From contig NC_077238.1 in NCBI RefSeq assembly GCF_947179165.1, positions 74,895,257 through 74,959,256 on the forward strand: DNA of 64,000 bases, given 5' to 3'. The notes beneath the pieces are model-generated. The model made no database searches and was not told the origin of the DNA. It saw only the letters and a program-made list of their open reading frames with translations. Shown piece after piece: positions 45,742 through 57,239 of the stretch. This DNA comes from Solanum dulcamara (Eukaryota; Streptophyta; Magnoliopsida; Solanales; Solanaceae). Numbering within the stretch: position 1 is the first letter of the stretch; each line of letters starts with the position of its first letter. A program made the position numbers and the translations under genes.

Positions 45742-47630
45742 GTAAGATTAAACTCTCAGTACTGGCTTACAACATACATGTTCTTGTAAGTACAAATCTT
45801 AAAATTCAGCTTTGAGTAGTTCACGAGGTGAATAAATTATGTTTTTTGATTCCTTCATCTTGATGTTGTTTGTTTCCATTTCCTATTAAGTTTATCGTTC
45901 ATTCAGTAAACATGTTAATTCAGCTCTAAATTTCTCGAAAGCTTTTCTTGAATGTGAGTGTCTAAGAATGGACATATGTCATACACTTCAATTTGAGTAG
46001 ATTTCAGCTGCAACAGTTTTAATCATGTGGATTCAAAAGTTAGTCTGATAATCAAGAAGTTAACCCAAGGTTTTTAGTTTATGCTGTCTGTTCAGCTAAA
46101 TTTCGTGAAATCAATTATTTGGCACTCAAAATCTATTTTGATTTCTGACTGTTTGGTTTATCATGCATCATGCTTAGTTCGAACTCTTAAAATCATGCAC
46201 TTGTGGAGTCCTTTATCTCACTTTCCTATCTGATTTGTAACATGCTGCAGGTGGTTCCTCTATTCTGTATTCAACAACAACATACTCGGTGTAATCCCAC
46301 AAGTGGGGTCTGGGGAGGTAGGATGTACGCATACCTTACCCCTATTCTGTATTCAAGGGAATAATTTATTTGAGGTCAGGCGAAGTTTTTTAACGTGATC
46401 TTATTTTCATTCAGCTAGAATAACATTTTTTACTAACTTTTCTCTGTTATGCCTCATTGTTTAAAACTTTGCACCACTTTGCTGTTTGTTCTAAACCAGT
46501 TTGTGTCACTAGATCGGAACTCTGCGGCTTTAAATCAAGAGGGGAATGAACACCTTATCTCCAGACGTGGGGAATGAGGCAACTTGTCTTTTTGTACTGC
46601 TTTCTGTGATTGGATAGTGTTCTTTAAAGTAATATAGAAAGAGTGATTGATAATTTAATCAACCAAAGAGGAATTGTGAAAGGTCAGTAACAGTAATGGT
46701 GGAAAATACAAGGTGACGGAGGAAAGAGAGGGAAGAAGATACAGTCTAAGCCTTTAAACTGACAATGAACATGTGGCTTCAATCTAAGGGTCCATTGAAG
46801 TGTACTGGAGTATAATACTGTAGGATCCATTCAATCTAAGAGCATTCTGGTTGTTATTCATGAAATTCTGTACCCCAAATCATAATAGTGGAAAGTGAAA
46901 CATGCTTCAAGAAAAGAAAAATCTTTTTAACCCTCACACGTAAAGAACGTCACAATGAGAGAATGGAATAGAAGCAAGAGAAAGCTTCTATGAGAAAATT
47001 TGTTCTTGGGATTTCAAGAGATATATATTAAAACAAGGGTTAAGGAAAGGGTAATAGAACCGAAAGAAGAAATTTAAGTTGTGGGATTTCCTTCATTAAC
47101 TTGCAAATAAGAAGAAAGTAGAAATGAAAATCTTTCTCTTCACATCACCTGTTAAACGGAATAGAGGAGAAGAGATACAATATAAACCTTTAGATCTCTG
47201 GAGGACATGTGGTTTCAATCAAAGCCTTTATTGAACATTACTGTAGGATAATAACATGAAAGTGAGGGAGTAATGTTTTTCTATCAAGATTCTGTTGGGG
47301 AGGAGCCAAAGAACATAAAATAAAGAATTAGAAAATATAACAAACTATTTACAAGTCGTTAACCTACAAAAAGAGCAGGAAAACTCCTTTTTATCTGTGT
47401 TCTTTCTTTCTATTCAAACAAACATAACAGTGTGGAAAATGAGTGTTTTTCTCTCTATTTTTCGTTTTCTGGTTTTTTCATCTAGTATTCCAAGTTCACT
47501 TGATTGACTAATTTACATTAGCATCAAGTTGGCTTATTAAGGTGGTAAAGGCTCCATCCCATAAGCTTCTCTAAGAACTGACCTCAGACCTTTGCTTAAG
47601 AGTACAAGATGCCAGCCTCCAAGGTCTTGT
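45742..47630. other. 3' flank between the SAP gene and the CML gene
   Basis: Contains the micro LINE insertion. Two similar stretches near 46720-46840 and 47160-47260 share 'gatacaat/agtctaa' and 'catgtggyttcaatc' words, suggesting an old duplication. No gene seen. Confidence 0.4.
46260..46356 (-). mobile_element. 67-bp RTE LINE 3'-end insertion with 15-bp TSD
   Basis: The body 46275-46341 is only the terminal RTE LINE segment: a short CAA-type tail, gtgtaatcccacaagtgggg and tctggggaggtagg. Perfect TSDs ctattctgtattcaa lie at 46260-46274 and 46342-46356. Confidence 0.92.
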
Positions 47631-47641
47631 CGATTTTCTCG

Positions 47642-48094
47642 TTAACTCAATGCAGCAAATCCACCGCTTTTCATCATCTGCTTAAACTCTATAAAATTCA
47701 CCATTCCATCTCCATCAGCATCCACTTTCTTAATCATCCGCTTGCAGTCGTCAACGGTCCGCCCTTGCTTGAGACCAAGCGATGCCAAGACGGATTTTAA
47801 TTCGTCTACGGTAATGAATCCGTCCCCATTTTGGTCGAACACATTGAAAGCCTCTCTAATGTCTTCCTCCTCATCTCGTTCTTCCATTATGGTCTCATAT
47901 AGAGCACCAAATTCATCAATATCGATGTAGCCATCGCCATTCACGTCAATCTTGTTGATCATCTGTGCCAGATCTGAGTCGGACATGAAGATACCCATGT
48001 TCTCTAACGAGTCGTTCAGCTCCTTTTTCGTGATCCTTCCATCACCATTCCTGTCAAACATATGAAAGACACGCTTGAGCTCTTCCGTCTCCAT
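47642..48094 (-). CDS. Calmodulin-like protein (CML), four EF-hands
   Basis: Intronless frame of 150 residues plus stop. Ca2+ sensor; the sequence has four canonical EF-hand loops, at residues 14-25 ([12 protein letters not shown]), 50-61 ([12 protein letters not shown]), 87-98 ([12 protein letters not shown]) and 125-136 ([12 protein letters not shown]). All have acidic residues at positions 1, 3 or 5, and 12, and Gly at 6. The linker is the EERDEEED type seen in the plant CML3/CML7 group, and the C-terminus GGFAALS matches that group. Length fits the usual ~150. No N-terminal myristoylation or transmembrane signal. I chose the Met at 48094 (METEEL) because it aligns with family starts; an in-frame ATG at 48115 would add seven residues. 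Convergent with the SAP gene. Confidence 0.93.
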   Translation of the reverse strand: METEELKRVFHMFDRNGDGRITKKELNDSLENMGIFMSDSDLAQMINKIDVNGDGYIDIDEFGALYETIMEERDEEEDIREAFNVFDQNGDGFITVDELKSVLASLGLKQGRTVDDCKRMIKKVDADGDGMVNFIEFKQMMKSGGFAALS

Positions 48095-48580
48095 TATTCT
48101 GTGGTGAAGCAACAATATAATTATTGATTTTCAAGCCGCTGATTGTAATTTTTGGGAGAAGATTAAATGGCCTGAACTTTTTGGACACAAAGGAGAGAAG
48201 AATTGTGTCAAGGAGGTGTCTTAGACAGAAAATTCTCTACAAAATGGTTGGCAGTGACATTCTGTTGAGTGTGCAACACTTATTATTGTGTGGTGATTTT
48301 GGCTTCTTGGTTGAGAAGATTTTGGAGAGTAGCTTGGGAAAGTTTTGTATTTATTAGTTTAATTTCATTTTGTTTTTTTCCCTTGACCCACCTTTGCATT
48401 TCCAATTGGCTAGGTTTGAAAAAGAAAAGACATAAATTTGGACAGTTGTCGCCTCCGGATTGATTTGAGCAGTCGATCACAATTGAGATAAATAGGTTTT
48501 TGTGGTGTTGTTTGTAAATATAAGACTAGTAAAACCTATTTTGTTCCTTTGGAAAATATGTGAATGAAGGAAACGTATAT

Positions 48581-49866
48581 TCAGAAAATAGATTGACTTA
48601 GAGAAACAAATTTGAATAATTCTTGATTTTTCTCAAATATGGCCATGTCTTCCTCTACCAACCCAAGCCATACTTCTATTCCTTTCCCATCACTAGTGTC
48701 CATTAAAACAACCAGATTGGGAGCTATGCTTCCAACAGATGCCCATTTTGGCCTACCCCATCCAAAATCAATGTCATAGAAAGGAAACTTACACAAACTA
48801 GTGGATCTAAGTATTCCCACTTCTTCAGTCAATGTTCTTTCTCTATCATCCATATTCTTTACATCATAGCCATGTTTAGTCACAATCTTTATTGAATCTT
48901 GAACTTTTTTCACTAGTAACTTATAGTCCAAAGGTCCCTCAGAAACTTCCCAATTTGCCTCAACCATATGTATGATATTTCCCATGGTTTGCTGAGGTAA
49001 TGGAGGTTGAATTCTTCTCCTTAAGTCTATTGGAATTCTAATTACAAAATTCTTGATAGCATTATTATTATTATTGTTCCTTTTCTGCATAGCTGCAATA
49101 GCTGCTTCCCATACAAAGGCTACTACAGCCTCTACTCGAGAAGTTGAACGTTCTGCTTTTGTATTCAGAGCCAAAATATTAGATTCATTGAACATGAATC
49201 TTCTTGCTGCCATTTTTGGTTGAAGTTGATCTTTTTTCCCCAATTGAAACACGGAAAAATTATGGACCTCTTTCGGTGGAAAAATGGAAGTACACAATCC
49301 ATGAACAAATTGTCTGAAATACTAATGTTGTCAATTTTTGCGTGACTATGACTAATGCTTGCCCAGGTGTTGAGAAAAGTGGCGATGGATGAACCATCTG
49401 TTATAAGGTGACTAATACAAACACCTATAGCAATTCCACCACAAACAAAACAGTTTGTCTGTAGTGCCAACAAGACATTGTGATCTGATCTTGTCAATGG
49501 ATTCATTGGGAGTAATTTTCTGAGGACTTGAATTTTCAGGTTCATAAGCACATTTGACATATCTTCATGAACGTTGGCACGTAATAAACCAACATCTTGG
49601 TCGTTGCATTCAACTGTGATTCCATCCTTAACTCTTCCCACACGCGGGAACATGTAATTTATGGTTTTTGCGAGGGATACCTTCAGAGAATCTATAACAT
49701 TTTCCAAATCACTACTTGAGTTCTTGTGGTAGAAAAGAAGAAATGTAGTGTAACAATTTGGAGCCCTTTGATCTAGAAGAGAAAGCTTGTGGCTTTTATG
49801 ACTCTTTGGACTTGGAGAAGATGGTCTGATTATTTCTTTGGAGATAATCTCAACTTTGATATCCAT
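48581..49866 (-). pseudogene. BAHD acyltransferase, one frameshift
   Basis: Two overlapping minus-strand frames, 49866-49165 and 49297-48581, together cover a full BAHD enzyme (about 428 residues; family about 430-450). These enzymes transfer acyl groups from acyl-CoA to alcohols or amines in the cytosol. The catalytic HxxxD is present as H153-L-I-T-D157. The structural DFGWG motif is present in the second frame (residues 177-181 counted from its first codon). The frame changes near 49285, just before the IFPP stretch. The span of 1286 bp is not a multiple of three. The family is usually intronless here, so the break implies a pseudogene or a sequence error. The order resembles vinorine-synthase-like and acylsugar-type clade members, but the substrate cannot be deduced. 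A run of Asn codons (microsatellite) lies near 49070. Confidence 0.82.
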
Positions 49867-50060
49867 TTCCCCTCAATGAGAATATGTTGATTTAGTTTTG
49901 CTTGTGCAAATTTTGTGCATATAAGCAGAGCAGAGTGAGAAAAAGAGATTCCCATAAATTGTGCCAAAAAGACAATAGGATAATAAGGCCGGCAAAATCA
50001 TCAAGTAGTGTTGTGAGATGAATGAATCCTAGTAAGGAGATTTTTCCGCTTTATTGGATC

Positions 50061-50068
50061 TTATATAG
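50061..50068 (-). promoter_or_regulatory. Candidate TATA box of the BAHD gene
   Basis: The minus strand reads ctatataag about 200 bp upstream of the ATG at 49866. Position is plausible for a long 5' UTR; not otherwise supported. Confidence 0.35.
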
Positions 50069-50099
50069 CAAGAATTTGAATTAGTCAAATCAGTCGGCT

Positions 50100-50840
50100 C
50101 GGAATGATATGATATGGTCCAACCAAATAAAAAATTCATGGTGGCAGAGCTGATTATCCAAGGGAGCAATGAAAATGATATTCAGTCGCATATAACCAGA
50201 GACTAGAGGACAAGACGTATTTATAAGGATTTTAAACAAATCAATTTATATTTTTATTTGGAGCTTTTCACGAGCTAATTAACTTGAGATGTGTCCAAGG
50301 ACGTCTTAAAAGAAAAATTATACAATTTTTTTAATTTTAAAAAAATTGTTTCAAATTGGGGTTAAAATAAGTATAAAACTGCAAATTTAATTATTTTCCT
50401 ACCACTTCTATTCATAATTACCTCAATCAAATCCATGAAAACCAACATAATATTTGTAACTATATGACTGATTCCAGTATACGTTATAAAAAATTTCTTA
50501 TAAAAATAATCATGATTAATAGTACTAATTATTTTATATTTATAGATATAGCATGTGTTTTAATATTTATAAACATGAATAAAGCAATTTTTTCTCCTTT
50601 TTTTGTAGCATGCCTTTTTTCTTCTTCTTATATAAAAGTTCGTACTACTTTTAAATTATTTTTTTCCCGTAAGACTTTTTCTCTGTAACAAATTACTGTA
50701 ATTATTGTAGCACGCCTTTTTAATTATTTTTTTCTGTAGCAAATTACTATAAGATTTTATATTTTTAAGGAAGCAAAATTGGAATAGAATTTTTTTAAGT
50801 ATTCATTGGAAAAGTTATTCTGCACCTTTTTCGACCATAA
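50100..50840. other. AT-rich intergenic stretch upstream of the BAHD gene
   Basis: No supported gene, RNA or element boundary seen. Confidence 0.4.
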
Positions 50841-50844
50841 GAAT

Positions 50845-51175
50845 TTAGCCTCGACGCATTCCCCTCTCTCCCCGGTATCGTCCCACACGGAAAGAAAGAG
50901 CGCAGAGCCCCGGCCCGACCTGTAGGTCCGCTAACGTAAAGCGAGGTCATTCTTCAACAGGCACGCGGTCAGAGCCCTGGCTCCTCCCACTGCTTGGGAG
51001 CTTACGCTTTCATGTTCTAAGCCTGAACTGGCGAACCGAAGTCACATCAAAACTAGAATGATTTAAATTATTTGGATTAAAACAAGAAGTTGTGCTATGT
51101 GGAGCCGGACGGGATGGCTTGAAATCCTTGTGCGTTGACGCGCATTTGCTCTTCGCCGCTTGCCATCTCTAATAA
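50845..51175 (-). pseudogene. Organelle-derived insert with LSU rRNA fragment
   Basis: A GC-rich island in AT-rich DNA. On the minus strand about 50948-51019 matches the conserved large-subunit rRNA segment (aagctcccaagcagtgggag, gctctgaccgcgtgcctgtt). The flanks (50860-50945, 51094-51172) are also GC-rich and organelle-like but not contiguous rRNA, so the insert is rearranged. Mitochondrial or plastid origin cannot be settled by eye. Confidence 0.7.
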
Positions 51176-51179
51176 TATC

Positions 51180-51862
51180 CTTACTATTAGGGGTGTACAT
51201 GGACCGGGTTGGTTCGGATTTTTTACAAACCAAACCAAACCATTTGTGTCGGATTATTAAATCTATAAACCAAACCAAATCAATAAAAGTCGGGTTTTTC
51301 GATATCAATTTTTCTCGGGTTTTTCGGGTTTTTTTGGGTTTCTCGGATTTCTCGGTTTTTTTGGTTTTTTTTCGGATTTTTTTGGGTTTCTCATAGTATC
51401 TAATAAAAAGCACAGAGCAGTGCTTCTTAAAATGAGTTCTAGTACAAAATATCAACATATAAGATGGAGGCACAACACTGTTTGAAGTTTTAACTTTATA
51501 ATATAACTTTATAAGATAAGTTTTTTTTGTATATTATTTAGATGGGCTACTCAAATCCAAATCTAAATGTAAGAAAGAAAATAAAATTTATGAAAAAAAT
51601 TAAAAAAATATTTATAAATTATATTTTAATAAATATTTTTATGTATAACATAATTTAATGTAGTATATCTATAATCGGGTCGGTTTGGGTTCGGTTTGAC
51701 TTTTTTTAGTTAAAACCAAACCAACCCTATAATGGTCGGGTTTTTTTTTCAAACACCAAACCAAGTCAAACCAAACCACTAGTCGGTTTTTTTTTCCGGT
51801 TTGGTTCGGTTTGTCGGTTTGGTGCGGTTTATCGGTTTGTCCTGTACAGCCCTACTTACTAT
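51180..51862. mobile_element. hAT-type non-autonomous element, 8-bp TSD
   Basis: Element 51188-51854 (667 bp), ends TAGGGGTGTACATGGAC and complement TAGGGCTGTACAGGAC, flanked by cttactat at 51180-51187 and 51855-51862. TAGGG termini and 8-bp TSDs are hAT hallmarks. The interior near both ends is rich in ggttcggttt/aaaccaaacc words on both strands; no transposase. Confidence 0.9.
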
Positions 51863-53714
51863 TGCAAGAACCGAATTAGTTTAGGTAGTGAATTCTCAAC
51901 ATATGATTAACCTCTCTTCAACTCCCTCTGAGGTTTGAACTATCAACTAACTTTTTCGATTGCAAGTCATCAAAAGAGAGAGTGTTTACTTTAAAGAGAA
52001 AGTGATAGAAATTTGTTCCTTACAACGTTTTTTTGTCTTCACACTTTCAAAAATTCATTGTATTCTTCCACTCAAGTTGTAATACTCTTGGTCTTGGAAA
52101 TCTTTTCAAATCTTAGGGTCCGTTTGACCATAGATATTGGAAGTGTTTTTTGGAAATTATTTTTGCCAAGTAACTATTTGACCGTAGAAATTATCCATTT
52201 TTTGAGAAGTTAATTTCCAAATCCCATAATCCATTTTAAACCTGTTTTTGAGCCAATATATATAAGTAACCGTTGGTTTCTTCTTAAATTTTAAAATTTG
52301 CCCCAAATGTTTTTATTTTATTAAAAAAGTTCCGTCTACAGTACTTCATTTTTGTTGTGCTTGATTTGTATGAATGTACTTCAGATTTGTACGTCAGGTT
52401 TATTTTGCTTGATATGTATAAATTATTTTTCAATTTGGAAATCCTTGTCAGTATCTTCCTGGATTTGAAGGACCAGTTCCCTTTCAACTTGAAACCGGGT
52501 AACTTTTCTATTTTATCTCATGTAAATACTTAATCGTATGGGGAATTTATATCAAATTAATGAATGCAGGACATAATTTGATTTATTTTTTGTACTTTGC
52601 ACGTCTAATTTCTTTTGTGATTTGCAACTTGTTTTATTACTATAAGTGGTGGTTTGGTTGAATGTATAAGAATAATGTTGAATAAGTGTATTAGTAATGA
52701 TGATAATTTTAGTATACTGACATTAGTTATGCGGAGAATATTTTTTAATGTATTGTTTGATTTGGTTTATTAAAATGACATACATAATTTCTAAAAAAAG
52801 ATTATTTACTTACAAAAATATCCTGCACAAATATAGTGGAATGAATGTAGAAAAGATTTTAAGAAATAATTATATCTTTAATCGTGCTAATGCATGCATT
52901 AGAACACCTTGTATTAATAATACCATGAATTTCTATGTATCAATTTTATACATACTTTCATACGAAATAGGGTGTATAACTAATGTCATAGATTTTAAAA
53001 AATATACCAAATTAAATAAGGTACTAATAGTATAACAAAACAAATACATGCATTATTTTTTCTAATACACTTTACCAAACGCCCCTTAATGATTTCCACT
53101 ATAATCACTTCATTTTTTTTTGTATTTTATTTCGCAAAACAACAAAAACACTTCTTAAATTTGTTTTGGATTATCCGTGAGGACTAAACCATTTGATATT
53201 AAATTATAATTAGTAAATACCTGATAATGCTTTTAAAAGGAAATCAAAATTAAAATAGAACTCCAACAATTTCAAGTTTATAGTTTGATTTCCGTCTTTT
53301 AAATGAAGCGATGATGATATTTTACTACTGCTTCAATTTATTGTTAATTATGGATAGTCTTCTTTTAAACATTATTCTAAAAAGAGAGGATTAAGGAATC
53401 GTGACAATTGAAAAAATTAATCCAACCCCTCATATTAGTTTCTTGCTATGTTGCTTGGTTTTTTCAAATATGTTATTGTACTCGTGTCAACACAATATAA
53501 ATATAGGTGTCGGTGTAAAATCTATATCGAACTTGATCAACTTACTTTGGCTCTTGATTGTTAAAATTAACCTATGTTTCTCCCATTTTTACTTCTTTTT
53601 TTTTAGAATTTTTTATTACCCTGTTCATCTCATTCTCTTAATCTGTGTTTTTAACAACTTTTTTTTAATCACACCCCAGATATTGCATATGGCAACAACT
53701 ACGTCCTTTTAGTT
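51863..53714. other. Intergenic stretch with partial hAT-like termini
   Basis: gggtccgtttgaccata at 52117 looks like a hAT-MITE left end without a recognisable partner. accaaacgcccctta near 53083 looks like a right end, perhaps of a MITE beginning near 52645 (gtggtttggttgaatgta). Otherwise AT-rich, no gene. Confidence 0.4.
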
Positions 53715-55165
53715 CTGGGCAAGGCTCCAGACTCAACACTAGATGCAGGTGGGGTGCTTCATTTTAGGGGAAGAATTTGTGTTTCCCGGGTAGATGGACT
53801 AATTCAAAAGATCCTGTTTGAATATCATGGTTCACGATACTCTATTCACCCTAGTGACTACGATGTATCAAGACTTGAAATGGCTATATTGGTGGCCGAG
53901 TATGAAGAAAGACATAGCTGAATATGTAGACAAGTGTCAAAACTGCCAACAGGTGAAGTATGAGCACCAAAGACCTGCAGGTTTGTTGCAAAGAATGTCC
54001 ATTCCTGAATGGAAGTGGGAGAGAATAGCCATGGATTTCGTGGTGGGGCTTCCTAAAACTTTGGGAAAGCCTGACTTTATTTGGGTGGTGGTTGACAGGT
54101 TAACGTATGACTCTATTTGGGTGGTGGTTGACAGGTTAACTAAGTCAGCACACTTCATTCTGATTAGAGTGGATTACAATGCACAACAGCTGGCCAGAAT
54201 TTATGTGAAAGAGATATTTAGGCTGCACCGGGTGCCCCTTTCTATCATTTGGGACCGTGGTACACAGTTCACTTCTAAATTTTGGGGTAAGTTGCATGAA
54301 AAATTGGGTACTCAACTCACTTTCAGCACACCTTTCCACCCACAGATAGACGGGCAATCGAAAAAGACTATCCATGTGCTGAAAGATATGTTGAGGGCAT
54401 ATGTTATAGACTTTGGGGGACATTGGGATAAGTTTTTGCCCTTGTGTGAGTTTTCCTATAACAATAGCTACCACTATAATATTGATATGACACCATTCAA
54501 AGCCTTGTATGGGAGGGGATGCAGGTCTCCTATATGGTGGTTTGAAGTTGGGGAAGTGAAGCCACTGGGGGTTGACTTAGTGAGGAAAGCTCAAGATAAG
54601 GTAAGAAACATCCAATCTAAGCTTCTAGCGGCCTAAAGTCATCAGAAGGAGTATTCTGACTTAAAAGTAAGGGATATGACATTCGAGGCTGGTGAAAAAG
54701 TACTTTTAAAAGTGTTACCCATTAAAGGGGTAATGAGATTTGGCAAGAAGGGCAAACTTAGTCCTCATTACATTGACCCTTTTAAAATTCTTGATTGTGT
54801 AGGGCTAGTGGCGTACAGGTTAGCCTTACCACCTAGCTTGTCTGGAGTACACTTGGTGTTCCTTGTGTCTATGCTAAAAAAATACCATGGGAATAAAGAC
54901 TACATCATTAAATAGGACTCGGTGTTATTAGACAAAGAACTTCAGTATGAAGAAGAGCCAGTTGCAATTCTTGATCGCGACGTTTGGAAATTGAGGACTA
55001 AGGAGATCAACATGATTAAAGTGTAATAGAAACATCGTTCGGTAGAAAAAGCTACTTGGGAGACTGAGAAAGACATGCGAGACAAGTATCCTCAACTGTT
55101 TGACAAAACAGGTGCTACTTTATATTTACTTTAGCCCTATTTTCCCTAATTAGTCACTCGAGGAT
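53715..55165 (+). pseudogene. Truncated Gypsy pol: integrase and C-terminal tail
   Basis: Abruptly begins in the RNase H-integrase linker (53718, compare 61334). It encodes the zinc-binding region (KCQNCQQVKYEHQ), the integrase core (ERIAMDFVVGLPKT, DRGTQFTSKFW, HPQIDGQS) and a chromodomain-like tail. The catalytic start FIWD replaces the usual ISD: the core Asp remains as WDRGTQF. A frame break occurs near 53850. A 36-bp duplication (54078-54140) doubles IWVVVDRLT. The last 400 bp belong to the tract identical to 62.35-62.93 kb. RT and gag of this copy are missing. Confidence 0.87.
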
Positions 55166-57015
55166 GAGTGATCGGTAAATTGATATCTATTATAACTACC
55201 TGTCCCCGTCGTTAGGAATAGGCCAATGAGGAAAGATTTTGGCTAGAAAACTTTGGATGGTAACTTCGGAAAATTTGAGCCTAGGCTAAACTTGGACGAA
55301 TTTTGAGTCATGTGAAGTTTAGGGCGATCATGTGAATGATGGAAGGTCAAATCTATAATTTTATTGGTCAGGCTGATAGCCAAGATGATACGGAGCATTT
55401 ACGGCTTTGAGGAATCGCATTTGGGCGAGTAAAACTCTCGAAATCAAATTTGGCGTGAAATGTATAATTTTAATACATCTTTGGAAGGTATGTGTTGTGA
55501 AATACGGGCTTAGAGAACAAACTCCAAGCTCACTATTTCTGCATATCCCACTAGAGCGGAATTATTTCTGCCAGAGCGGAATGGGTCCCGCCAGGGCGAG
55601 ACAGTCGTGACTTAAGTCGTGAAAGAGTCCAAAAATGGTTTTTTTCTGCAAAATTAGTTTCTAAAAATTCAAGAGGTGACCTAGGGAGAATTCTTCCAAT
55701 TTTCCACGGATTTCCACACTTAGGTAAGGTTTTTACTCCCTAGATTCATACTTTGATTCCTAGAAACTAGAAAGTATGCGTAATAATTATTGGGGGAGGG
55801 TTTGAACTGAAAATCTATGGTGGGAATTAGCCCTAGGGTAAAGTTAGGATCAAGGGTTGGCCTACGGTGTAAAATTATGTTATATTTCCTGATATTTGGG
55901 CCATTGTGTTGATCCTTTATATGTATTTATTTTTTTCTAGACCAAGAACGAGAAGAACGAACCTGAAAAGGGAAGGCTCTTGCATTGTAAGGTTGTTGAA
56001 GCATGAATTTGAGGTAGATGATGGTCTAGTTTTTCGTATGTATTTCATATACTTGTTAAATTACTTCATGTTATGCATGTATGTATATGAATAGGGAAAC
56101 ATGCTAGATTATGTGTGGAATGATCACTTGTTGGCTTGTTTGTATGATGAATTTGTTCTTAGTGATATAAATGTTGTAAATTCTGAATGTATTTGTGATT
56201 GTTGTACCTTTGGATTGCGTGTTACATTCCAACACATAATTTGGATCAGGTGTCACGTTTCAACACATATTTGGATGGATGTCACGTTCCGACACATAAT
56301 TGGATCGGGTGTTATATTCCGACACAAAGTTGATTGTTTGTAGGTCCCTTGAGAGAACCCTAGGGTGAAGTTATAGCGTGTGGAAGTTATTGAGTTGTGA
56401 TATTTTTGAATAATAGTTGAACTCGAGATTGGTTGACTTATTCTGTACATGTATATGCCTATTGTGTTGAATTTGTTTGTCTATGATTCGGTTACTAGCT
56501 AACCACATGATCCTACCAGTACACCATTGTCTTTGTGTACTGATACTACTCTTGCTCTGCCTTTTTGTTGAGTACAAAAAATATTTAGCCGGGTGCGGAG
56601 AGACCTTGGTTGGAAGATTAGAAGTTTGTTCAAAGTCTAAGGATGAGCTGTTCTGTCAAGCTGCCATGGAATTTTCCATTAATCTCAGACCTTTTTTGGG
56701 GAATCAGATGTTTAGACACTGTTTTAGTATTTTGACTTCTATTTGGGTCGTGTTTCCACTTTTCTTACATTGACATTGATTAGAGTTTTGGTACGGATGA
56801 TTTTCAGTTCCTAGGATGTGTTGAGTTCTGCATTTTCGTAGTTATTAAAATTGTAGGCTGAGATTATGGGAACTCAGTACTATTTTTTGGTTATATTTTT
56901 GCTTCTGCAAGGTTTTAATATGTATTTCTTAAGTTAATAAGCTAGGCGGTAGATATGGTTCTCCCATTGAAATAAATATTGTGGATGCTAGTTACGGCAG
57001 GTCAGGGTAGTGACA
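55165..57015 (+). repeat. LTR shared by the truncated and the full element
   Basis: About 1.85 kb. The right end tgaca (57011-57015) abuts the PBS. The left end is near the purine-rich 'gaggatgagtga' at 55160 and is not exactly fixed. Four hairpin units occur at 56213-56335. It serves as 3' LTR for the truncated copy and 5' LTR for the next. Confidence 0.78.
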
Positions 57016-57019
57016 AAGT

Positions 57020-57031
57020 TGGTATCAGAGC
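57020..57031 (+). other. Primer-binding site
   Basis: tggtatcagagc, perfect iMet-tRNA PBS, four bases after the LTR end tgaca. Confidence 0.9.
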
Positions 57032-57239
57032 ATCGATTTATTGATCTCTTCGTACCGAAATGAGTCTCGTAGAGTCTTGCGGAATGGTACGGAGACGTTT
57101 GTACTTTTCTTTGAGAGGCTATAGAATTTTAAGAAAAGTTTCATTGTCTTCTCTCCTTCGTGCTATAACTTGATTTCAATTGGTATCTGGTAATTCAAAT
57201 TGGTATTTAATCGCTTTAAATCTCTTGTCAACAGATGAT

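Noticed and set aside
46720..47260. Possible second gene between the SAP gene and CML
   Set aside because: No open frame with splice support; only an old partial duplication is visible.
50948..51019. rRNA gene
   Set aside because: Only about 70 bp of LSU similarity with non-rRNA neighbours; an organelle-derived fragment, not an rRNA gene.
51160..51396. Open frames over the Phe/Gly-rich region
   Set aside because: Created by aaccaaacc/ggtttttcgg low-complexity sequence of the hAT-type element.
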